Shown here piece by piece: positions 35,160 to 43,700 of a stretch of DNA of 55,102 bases. The notes under the pieces were generated by a model. It did no database searches. It had not been told where the DNA came from and saw only the letters and a program-made list of their open reading frames with translations. The position numbers and the translations under genes were made by a program. The stretch is from the NCBI GenBank assembly GCA_012516065.1, contig JAAYXD010000258.1:1-55102 (forward strand). The letters run 5' to 3'. Source of the stretch: Clostridiaceae bacterium. GTDB taxonomy: Bacteria; Bacillota; Clostridia; DSM-8532. The first letter of the stretch is position 1. Each line of letters begins with the position of its first letter.

Positions 35160-35530
35160 AAGTGTTGAGATGAGCTGCGACCCTGCGTTCGTGAGTTGCT
35201 CCGATCCCGAGTGGGCAACGGTGCGCCTGGGTGGAGGAGTTTGGGATTTCCTATGGAATACTACGGCATAGGTGCATCGTTGGACTGATGCTGTCGAGAT
35301 ACTGTTCTGAAGTCTAGAAGAGACAAGCTTTCCTGCGACACCACACCTTCCGACACTTCTTCGTCATCCATATTCTTGAGATCGGCTATGACATCGGAAC
35401 AGTGAGACAGATGTTTGGTAGCCATTGCCGCCTGGTGTCGCTATGAGGACACGCATTAGGTGCGACGGCACTATGAGGACCATGAGAGGCCACGAATAAC
35501 GCCCATATATGGATACGTGGGATCAATGTT
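35160..35530 (+). pseudogene. Tyrosine recombinase/integrase relic, repeat copy 2
   Basis: The + strand at 35341-35425 reads [12 protein letters not shown] then [16 protein letters not shown], the His-x-x-Arg and LxxG-H box of tyrosine recombinases. It has no upstream frame and no catalytic Tyr. It matches copy 1 (19585-19852 plus 20208-20320) in the same orientation but lacks the central 360 bp. The surrounding sequence, beginning with GAGATGAGCTGCGACCCTGCG, is also shared. With copy 1 it brackets the first defence block. Confidence 0.65.
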
Positions 35531-35601
35531 GTGCGCACACTTGAACTGGATCATATGATAGGTCATCCGATAGGAATCTTGTCATTATCAACTCAAGATG
35601 C

Positions 35602-35895
35602 GTGAGAAGACAACACCGACCCAGTGCGCTCTTGCGCGAAATGCACTTGACATGGAGGTTGGGAATAATGGCAAGATGCAGGAGAACAATTGGATTGGAG
35701 GTCCACCATAGGCGCAGGGATGGCGGTAATGACATTGGGAATGCCGAGGTGCTATGCGACCGTTGTCATGCAGCTACAGGAACCTACGGTACCCCTGGCA
35801 AGACACCACCGCCGTTTTCTGATGATACCAGGAAAGCTGCACTTAAGAGAGCTGGATATCGATGTGAGTGCACAAGAACTGGTGATTGTCACTAA
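35602..35895 (+). pseudogene. HNH endonuclease-like fragment
   Basis: The frame reads TIGLEVHHRRRDGGNDIGNAEV then LCDRCHAATGTYG, an H-H...N...H HNH core with one CxxC-type knuckle kept (C-D-R-C-H), and continues PPPFSDDTRKAALKRAGYRCEC. The N-terminal half of the zinc knuckle is missing and the upstream part of the gene appears in another frame (TPTQCALARNALDMEVGNNGK). It is therefore a frameshifted or degraded HNH protein. The overlapping frame 35690-36112 is not recognisable. Confidence 0.55.
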
Positions 35896-36409
35896 TCGGG
35901 ATGATGAACCACTTAGTCCATATCTGTCAGAGGTAAGCAGCTATTGGTTCAATCGTTATCGTGATGATGGGATCAGCCATCTGCAGGTATGTGAGGGCGA
36001 GCAACAAGTGATTCAGTTGTCAACATTGTGGTACCGGCGCGGAACGCTTCATCTGGCCTCCGGCGAAGTGCCCCTCTTTAGTGAGTCACAGCATGGCAGG
36101 TTTCTGCCGTAACGAGGCCTATGAGCGGTGATCCTACTGCCTCCAGGCACTGGTCCTGAGTATGATCCACTAGCGAGGCTTGTAGGCCGTAAGGCTCAGC
36201 TCCACGTCCCATGCGCTAGAAGCAGCGTCACACAGAGCAAAGGCCGCGACTCGACCAGCGGTTTTTTCGGTGACTACAGGTGCGGTTGAGCTGAAATCGG
36301 ATATCAGGCTTCTGGTTCTGTCTGTCTCAAGAGACAGCTTCGAAGGTATGGCGAGTCCAGGTGGTAGCGCTTCGGACACTGGTGAGGGTGCAAGCGGGAG
36401 AGGAGAGTC

Positions 36410-37195
36410 ATGGGGCACGAACGAGTGTCATCCCTTCCACAGAAAAGCCAGAAATGGGTCGACCTTGTTGATAGCATCGGAGTGATGCATTCTGTAGGCA
36501 TTCCTATCGGCGTAATCGCGGCCCAGACACTTAGGAATGTCCAACGCAGATACGAGAGACTGTCCCGAGACGCGGCGGTCAAGTCGGCGTTTGCTTTCCT
36601 GGTGGCGTTCTCCCGAGAGTCTGGACTTGGGGAGAGAGCGCTCGGTAGCGAAACTAGCATTTCCTTGCCGCATGGACCTACACCACTCGCAGTTGTCAAG
36701 GAGCTGAGGCGGTTCGCTCCAGCAGAAACGTGGGCTTCAGAATATGGGCAGATAGCGTTTGCTGCGGCAGCAGACGCACTAGGTCAGTGGTACAGAGACC
36801 ATGCTACAGGACAGATGTCGCTGTTTAGGCCCACACATGATCCCAGCGAGTGCTGGTCTGGCCTTGCGACTGGGTCTGGGTTCTGTGAACTCAGTCGGCT
36901 GTTCTTTGCCCGACTCACAGAACGCTATCTGAACTACTTCTTGGACCGGATCGCATCAGCCGTGGCTCCGTCCATTCAGATGCGAGATCAGTTACACACC
37001 GCCATGACACAGCACATCGACGGCGTGTCGAAGCACGCCTTTGAGACAGCTAAGATCACGCAATCCTTCGCTGCTGGATGGTACAGCTCTCGCGCTCGCG
37101 AGAGAAACCCTGATGAATCGGATATTGAGCGATTTCTCTCCGTCGCATTTGGCAAGCTCCGCGAGGAGCTTCGGCTAGAGGAGGAGAGGATATGA
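36410..37195 (+). CDS. Met-Gly-starting partner of a QueC-like enzyme (QatB-like role proposed)
   Basis: This 261-residue protein, beginning MGHERVSSLPQKSQKWVDLV, has no domain that I can name. It is mostly helical, with FFARLTERYLNYFLDRIASA near the C-terminal third and a Glu/Arg-rich end. The start is well supported: GGAGAGGAGAG ends 4 bp before the ATG. Residue 2 is Gly. Its stop overlaps the QueC-like gene by 4 bp (ATGA), so the two are coupled. In Qat systems a small partner of this kind (QatB) accompanies QueC-like QatC, and QueC-like defence enzymes are reported to attach a deazaguanine to a partner N-terminus. By analogy this is the likely substrate; that is inference. Confidence 0.75.
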   Translation: MGHERVSSLPQKSQKWVDLVDSIGVMHSVGIPIGVIAAQTLRNVQRRYERLSRDAAVKSAFAFLVAFSRESGLGERALGSETSISLPHGPTPLAVVKELRRFAPAETWASEYGQIAFAAAADALGQWYRDHATGQMSLFRPTHDPSECWSGLATGSGFCELSRLFFARLTERYLNYFLDRIASAVAPSIQMRDQLHTAMTQHIDGVSKHAFETAKITQSFAAGWYSSRARERNPDESDIERFLSVAFGKLREELRLEEERI

Positions 37196-39054
37196 CTGCC
37201 CTCACTCCTCATGTGTTTCTGTGCAACGGTGCCTTGGAGCCACGCGGTCTTGCTTCCAACGCTAAGGTGGTTCCCCTGAGCTACACGAACCATACGTACG
37301 GACGTAATGTCTGCCTGCAGTTGCCTCGGTTCGTGAGTCAGGTCTTTCATCTTCCACCGAGGGTTTTGGACCTGCTGGAGATTGGTGCATACGTCTTCGC
37401 TGCCGACCGGATAGCTAGCCGAGGATCAAACGACGCAGTCGAATTGCACGCCTGGCACCGCAGAATGCGGTTTGCAGTTCAAGTACGGGATATTGATTTC
37501 TGGCAGCAAGCATCCGTGAAAGACAAGCTGACCGCAGCTCTTCTTTTCATGACTGGTGATAGCGAGTATGTTTTTGATTTCGAAGCAGGGCATGCGACCC
37601 CGCCTACATCGCTGTTCGACCACGAGGAGTTCTTGGTCACTTCTGGCCGACCGTCGTCGGTTGTTCTGTTCTCGGGTGGGTTGGATTCGTTAGCCGGCGC
37701 GCTGTGTCGGTTGAAATCGACTAGCGAGGATGTGTACTTGGTTAGCCACCGGTCAGGGCAGCCGAGCACTGCTCGGACTCAGCAGGTTCTGGTTCGGGCG
37801 TTAGAATCCCAGTATCCGGGTAGGGTCCACCACTACTCATTCCGCTGTGGACTCTCCCGCCTTCGGGCGTCGGAAGAGAGCCAGCGAACTCGTGCCTTTC
37901 TATTCTTCTCAATCGCGTTTGCATTGGCTAGCAGGTTGGCTCTCGATTTCGCCTATGCGTACGAGAACGGAATAACGTCACTGAATCTATTGCGTCGGCA
38001 GGATCTAGTCGGAGCGAGGGCAAGTCGCACCACTCATCCGAAGACTCTCCACTTGATGTCCAGCTTTCTGTCTAAGCTATACGGTTCGGAGTTCAGAGTA
38101 CTCAATCCCTTCTGGAACAGAACTAAGTCAGACGTAATGACCTTGCTTGACGATGTCGGAGGGCGAAATCTGATTAGCAGTGCTGTTTCGTGTAGCAAGA
38201 CGTTCAGGCGTTCTCAGATGGCGACTCATTGCGGAGGATGCTTCCAGTGCGTTGATCGACGGCTTGCGGCGTATTCGGCGGGGCTTCAAGATGTTGATGG
38301 CGCTGGCATCTACTCAACAGATGTGTTTACCGACCCGATTGATTCACCTGAAACGCGAACCACTGCACTGGACTACCTTCGTCAGGCCCTCTTGTTCGCC
38401 AGTCAGACAGACGATGAGTTTTACGTTGATAGGCTCTCTGAGCTCGTGGATATCACTGACTATGTATGTAGCTCTGAGGAGGAATCGGTTGAGGCAGTCT
38501 TTGAGCTTTGTCAAAGACACGGGAACCAGGTGATTAAGGCACTCAAAGAGACGCGGTACCACCTTGATGACCCTAGAACGAAGATGAAGGAAGGATGTCT
38601 GTTGAGGCTAGTGGCTGACCGGGAGTACTTCCTTGGTGAGACACAGAGAATGGCGAGAAGCGTGGCTTCGATGCTAGAGAGCGCCTTGCCGTTGGCATTC
38701 CAAACGAGGAGGCCAGCTAGAGAGATCGAGCTAAACGATCAGATCCAGGCTCTGCTGAGAGCAAATGGCGGTGAGTTCGAGAGGGAGTTTTCTTCGGTGC
38801 GCTTCTGCCTGGGCAACGCGGTGCCCGACCACACGTGTGTGGATGCAGACTTACTCGTGGAGGCCAAGTTCGTCAGGAAGGGAACTCCTCCCAGTAAGGT
38901 GTCAGAGGGGATCGCCGCTGACATCACCAAGTACCCCAAAGACGCCTTTGTTTTATTCGTTGTGTATGACCCAGATCGGGCCGTCGTGGACGATGGCAGG
39001 TTCAGGGCAGACATTCTCAGCAAGCGAGACTGTGAAGTCGCCATAATTCGCTAG
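37192..39054 (+). CDS. QueC-like PP-loop enzyme fused to a DpnII/MboI-type nuclease
   Basis: This 620-residue protein has three parts. Residues 1-150 resemble the N-terminal domain of defence QueC proteins (RVLDLLEIGAYVFAADRIASRG). Next is a PP-loop ATPase with SGGLDS at 161-166 and a QueC-type zinc site, Cys334, Cys347, Cys350 and Cys353 (HCGGCFQCVDRR). QueC turns carboxy-deazaguanine into cyano-deazaguanine. The C-terminus (about 510-620) is a PD-(D/E)XK nuclease with VDADLLVEAKFVRKG (Asp551/553, Glu557, Lys559) and DITKYPKDAFVLFVVYDP. Ancillary queuosine genes are absent, so a tRNA role is unlikely. It forms a two-gene operon with the Met-Gly protein. Confidence 0.9.
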   Translation: MTALTPHVFLCNGALEPRGLASNAKVVPLSYTNHTYGRNVCLQLPRFVSQVFHLPPRVLDLLEIGAYVFAADRIASRGSNDAVELHAWHRRMRFAVQVRDIDFWQQASVKDKLTAALLFMTGDSEYVFDFEAGHATPPTSLFDHEEFLVTSGRPSSVVLFSGGLDSLAGALCRLKSTSEDVYLVSHRSGQPSTARTQQVLVRALESQYPGRVHHYSFRCGLSRLRASEESQRTRAFLFFSIAFALASRLALDFAYAYENGITSLNLLRRQDLVGARASRTTHPKTLHLMSSFLSKLYGSEFRVLNPFWNRTKSDVMTLLDDVGGRNLISSAVSCSKTFRRSQMATHCGGCFQCVDRRLAAYSAGLQDVDGAGIYSTDVFTDPIDSPETRTTALDYLRQALLFASQTDDEFYVDRLSELVDITDYVCSSEEESVEAVFELCQRHGNQVIKALKETRYHLDDPRTKMKEGCLLRLVADREYFLGETQRMARSVASMLESALPLAFQTRRPAREIELNDQIQALLRANGGEFEREFSSVRFCLGNAVPDHTCVDADLLVEAKFVRKGTPPSKVSEGIAADITKYPKDAFVLFVVYDPDRAVVDDGRFRADILSKRDCEVAIIR

Positions 39055-39456
39055 CGACGGCACTGGTGCAATGCTGCATTGGTGTGGTGCTGTGGATCAC
39101 TTCGCCAAGATCTTGGCCTCTGCATGCCGATTCCCCGCGTACCATCGTCTGCTTCGCCATCTGCAGTGGACAGCCTCGCGTGCACGAGTGGTTACTCCGC
39201 TCGGCGCTGCCGCATCAATAGTGTACCGGTGACATCTCCATGCCAGAGAGGGATATCAGCGATTTCGCGCTGGTCAGGCACCAGCGCAGATCGGAGTCCT
39301 GGTCTGCGACACCTCTTTTCGTGGCCAGCTCTGCGTAGGGCTGCTGCTAATTGTTGGAGGAATCCTGCAGCCAGGGACGAATAACGGTAGCATCTGGACA
39401 AGTCATCCAGATGTGGTGGTTTGAGAGGACCGAATCCCGAGGAGTGATTCTCCCAA
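39055..39456. other. Intergenic stretch with a perfect hairpin
   Basis: No gene is supported. CATCTGGA at 39391-39398 and TCCAGATG at 39406-39413 form an 8-bp perfect inverted repeat 43 bp upstream of the next start codon. It may be an operator or a weak terminator; no T-run follows. Confidence 0.5.
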
Positions 39457-40572
39457 ATGTCAGACATCTCGCACTGTATAGAGGGCCTTCGCGCTCAGAT
39501 AGAGCGTCACAAACGTAAGGGGCTGAAGGAGTACCCTACACGCACAATTCTGATTGACCCCCTGTTGCAGGCTCTGGGCTGGGACGTCAGAGATCCCGAC
39601 ATCGTGGAGTTGGAGTATCCAACTATTGATGGCAAATCAGTGGACTATGCTCTGAAGATTAACCGTAAGCCTGTTCTTTTGGTCGAAGCGAAACAGCTGA
39701 CCGATCACCTTGACGACATCAAGGCAGTCACCCAAGTGGTGGGGTATGCAGCGAACGATGGAGTAAAGTGGTGTGTCTTGACAAACGGTGCACGGTACAA
39801 GGTCTACAGCACCTCGGAGCAGGCAGCTGCTCCTGAAAAACTTCTGTTCGAGGTCTCGATTGAGTCGAGGGACAGCCAGGGCCTGACAGTTCGACAGATT
39901 GCTGATCAGCTCTCGAGGCTTTCGCGCGAGTCGTTAGCACGAGGTGTGTTGGATGAGCTTGGCGAAGAGATCTTCACAACGGCTAAGGTACGCAAGGCTC
40001 TAGGGAAGCTGTTCAGCGATCCTCCCAACTCGTTGATCAAGGCAATTCGTCGCGCCATTGGCGATGATTCGGTCAGGCCAACGCAGATCAAGAGGGCGTT
40101 GGCGAGAGTTATGGGAGTAGGCCGCTTGGAGTCCCGCCCGAGTGCAGTGCGCGACCAGCAGGTGCCGACTACAGACTATGCATCTCGCCCAGGGAAGCGT
40201 CGCACCTATGATGAGGTCCATCATACTGTCGGTAGGCCTCAGGAGGTCGTCGAGCTGTACCGGGCGCTTGATCGGATGTGTCAGGACATGGCTCCTGGGG
40301 AAGTCACTCGGAGGTATCTTGCGAAGTATGTAGCTTGGTCAGTCAAGAAGTCCACTTTCTGCAGCGCTCATCTCCAGCAGGGCGGCATGAGGGTGTGGCT
40401 AAAGCTCTCACCACAGGACGTCCCGGAGTCTGCTACCTTTGCCCGGGACGTGTCGAACGTGGGTCATTGGGGAGTTGGCGATGTCCAGCTGGCAGTTGGC
40501 GACTTGTCGACATTACGCGATGCAGAGCAGTTGATCCGTACCTCATTTGAGAAGAACACCCGGCGTTCGTGA
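39457..40572 (+). CDS. HSDR_N nuclease-like domain plus DUF5655 protein
   Basis: This 371-residue protein begins with a type I restriction R-subunit N-terminal fold: YPTRTILIDPLLQALGWDVR, IDGKSVDYALKI (Asp63), PVLLVEAKQLTDHL (Glu77, Lys79), then VVGYAANDGVKWCVLTNGARYKVY, a complete PD-ExK pattern. The C-terminus from about residue 255 is DUF5655: VVELYRALDRMC, RRYLAKYVAWSVKKSTFCSA, and a VWLKLSPQDVP...GHWGVGDVQL segment. There is no helicase part, so it is a stand-alone nuclease of a type frequent in defence islands. It lies about 150 bp upstream of the giant SF1 helicase gene and may act with it. Confidence 0.88.
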   Translation: MSDISHCIEGLRAQIERHKRKGLKEYPTRTILIDPLLQALGWDVRDPDIVELEYPTIDGKSVDYALKINRKPVLLVEAKQLTDHLDDIKAVTQVVGYAANDGVKWCVLTNGARYKVYSTSEQAAAPEKLLFEVSIESRDSQGLTVRQIADQLSRLSRESLARGVLDELGEEIFTTAKVRKALGKLFSDPPNSLIKAIRRAIGDDSVRPTQIKRALARVMGVGRLESRPSAVRDQQVPTTDYASRPGKRRTYDEVHHTVGRPQEVVELYRALDRMCQDMAPGEVTRRYLAKYVAWSVKKSTFCSAHLQQGGMRVWLKLSPQDVPESATFARDVSNVGHWGVGDVQLAVGDLSTLRDAEQLIRTSFEKNTRRS

Positions 40573-40723
40573 AGAGGCCTTTGCAGTTGGATGTCTGATG
40601 AGTGGTCACGATTTGACATCGCAAGCCTTCTGGTCGGGGTTGACGTAATGGTCAGAGCTCGCACTCTGTTCCTACAATTTGGACCGTCTATGTTGTCCTA
40701 CTATTGGTGGTGAAATCATCTAC

Positions 40724-43700
40724 ATGTCCGCTGGCATCGAGACGACCTTGGATACTCAAAGGAGTCGACTTCTGCAGCTTATCGACTACTGCCGTAAGAC
40801 GACGACGCTTCGAAGCAGGCCGGTTGCACGTGTCGAGGACCACCGTTCCTTTTCCCTGTATGAACACGAGATCCAAGGCCTACCCGGTATCAAGATCAGC
40901 ATCATGAGTGATGACGACGAGGTTTGGTTGGTCGTTGATCGGCTCCACGAGACCAGGCCACCTGATATCACTAGCGCGTTGCTAGCCCCTTGGGTGAACA
41001 CATCCAATGATCCTTCGTCTGAGCCGACCTTGCGAGAGCATATCGACGGTGAGAGTCTCATCCTCGCAGGAACACATCGCCGATCCTCTGATGAATCGCA
41101 GGTGGACAAGCCGGCCGTAGATCCCTTTGAGCGTATCAGCCTCGATGATTATGATAGAGAGAGCGAGGTAAGGGCTCAGTTCGCAACATACTTGGATGCG
41201 AGGTGGCGCCCATGGGCTCAGACTGAGAAGCCGCGTCGAGCTACCATCCGGGTATATTCCAGGCTTTTTACCCTTGAGCAGCAGCTAGAGGGCAGTATAG
41301 TCGAATCCCAGCTTGAGGTTGTGTGGGGAGTCGGGATTGGAGTATGGAATGTCGGTGGCACTGGAGTGCGATATCCCATTGTTGGGCGGCTAGTTGAGGT
41401 GAAGCTGAACCGTGATACAGCCCAGATCGAGGTCCGACCACGAGACGTCGAGCAACAGCTTGAACTCGGCTGGTACTCCGCCGCAGGCAATCTAGGAGTG
41501 GCCAGTGTAGAGGAGAGAGCCAAGGCTCTCTATTCTGAAGCGACTATGACATTTTCACCTTTTGACCACGGGACATTCGAGGCGGTTCTTCGCGCGGCGG
41601 CATCAAGCCTCGATGGCGATGGAGTGTACTGGCCAGATCTGGAGCCTGAGGACGACCGACGAGTGCCGCAGTCCGGGCCCAATCTGAAAGTGACTGATAC
41701 CTGGGTGCTATTTGCACGGCCCCGTACGAACAACCTGTTTCTCCAGGACCTCGGAAAATTGAGAGCGGAGGTTGAGCAGGCTGAGGGTAGATTTCCACTG
41801 GCCGTGTCTAGCATAGTCACTGAGCCGGATACGGAGAATCAGGAAACAGTGCTTCCTCGCTATCGGGGAGTGTCAGTCTCATACCATGACAGACACAGTT
41901 CCGCATCCGAGCGCGAGCGGGAGTTGTACTTCCCCAAGCCGTTCAATGATGAACAGGTTAGGATCGTTCAGCTACTGGACACCTGTAGTGGCGTTGTAGT
42001 CCAGGGACCTCCTGGCACCGGGAAGACCCATACTATCGCGAATGTCATCTGCCACTACCTTGCTCAGGGTAAGCGGGTACTGGTTACATCCATGAAGGAC
42101 CCAGCTTTGGCAGTGCTGCAGGAACAGCTTCCAGAAGATATCCGGCCACTGGCGATCTCGCTGTTGACCAGTGAATCGGAGGGAATGAAGCAATTTGAGC
42201 ACGCCATCAGCAGGATCGCAGCCGAGGTGCAGAGCCTTGACCGGGCTGGTACCGAGCGAGAGATCAAGCGTTTGGAGGAGTCTATTGATAGTCTTCACGC
42301 GCGGTTGGCGGCAATCGACTATGAGATAGGCGAGTGGGCAGAAAGGAATTTCCGTGCAATTGAGCTGGATGGGGAGAGCATCGACGCGCTCAAGGCGGCC
42401 TATGAAGTGGTCGAAGGTGGGGACCTAGCCAGGTTGGTGCCAGATGAGCTTGGCATAGGGCCGGAATTTCGGCCTCAGTTCACGGATGCAGACGTGGCGG
42501 CTTTGCGAAAGGCAAGGTGCTCACTCGGGAAAGACATCGACTATCTCGATTCGTCGGTACCTCAGCCCAGCGAATTCTCCGATTCCGATCTCATCTCCGA
42601 GGTTCACCAGGATCTGTCGCAGCTTGAAAGATTGAGGCAAGCAATCCAGAACGGTGAGGTCCCCGACCTCGCTGATTCTGGAACAGAGACGCTCCAGCTT
42701 GCACGTGAACTGCTCTCGCGTGTTCAGTCCGTCAGGAACCTGCGAACGGAGATCCAGCGTGCTGACAAGAACTGGACCACATCTGTGTATCGCCGATTGA
42801 GTGACGGGGGGAACCGAGATATTCTGCAGCTATTGGAGACTCTGGGGCAGGAGATCGAGCAGGCAGTAGAGCGGCATACGACATTTCTAGTTCGGCCGAT
42901 AGCCGTGCCGAACGGGATTGAGCTCGACTCGGAACTCGTCGAGGCAATAGACAACCTGGCAAGGGGTAGTAGTGCCTTTGGGATCAGAGGTCTCTTGGGT
43001 AAGCGGGACCAGCAAAGAAAACTGGCCAGCATCTCAATACTAGGGAGCTTGCCGGTGGGTGCTGTTGACTGGGAGTACGTCAGCGAATACGTTGCTCTCC
43101 TGAAGGACTGTCGTCAACTCGTGCTGCGCTGGAACGCGATAGCCAACAGCCTCAGGCTACCGATCATGGAGGAGCAGCCAGAGAGCATCTTGGCAGTGGC
43201 AGAAGAACATGCTCTCTATGAGAAAATCAGAGGCCTGGTCGATGCAGAGGTCGCCATTTCGAATGGCGCTCCAAGGGTATTCCCAAACTGGGCTGATGCT
43301 CGTGGGGAGGTGCGCGATGAAGAGGACCTTTCCGAGCTTGAGTCAGCTCTCCGCCATCACATCACCCAGAGTCAACTCGCGAATGCGTGGGCCAAGCGGG
43401 AGCGTTGTGAGACTGTGCTAGCCGGTAGATCCGGGCGCATTGTTGATCGCATCCGCCATTTCCTCCGACATACGTTAGGGAACTCTGAAGTCGATAACGC
43501 CACAATGCGGAGCGAATGGTTTTCAGTCATGGCTGAACTCAGGCGGGTCCATACGCTTAGTGGTGACCTTGATACGGTTCGTGTAGTGTGCAGGAAGGTA
43601 GCGGCGTCCGGGGCTCCTGAGTACGCTGCATTACTTCGTCAAGCTGTAGATTCGGTGGTAGACCATCTCTTACCGGACAACTGGCGACAGGTGTGGCGCC

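Noticed and set aside
35690-36112. 140-residue open frame after the HNH fragment
   Set aside because: The first half is the shadow of the HNH frame. The second half (LSPYLSEVSSYWFNRYRDDG) looks faintly coding but matches nothing I recognise and has no start of its own.
36170-36418. 82-residue - strand open frame upstream of the QueC cassette
   Set aside because: Pro/Ala/Ser-rich composition without a domain, overlapping the well-supported ribosome binding site of the Met-Gly gene.
37192-39054. Housekeeping QueC for queuosine or a Dpd DNA-modification cluster
   Set aside because: No queD, queE, folE, tgt or dpd-type gene is adjacent, and the fused nuclease plus coupled Met-Gly partner do not fit a tRNA-modification operon.
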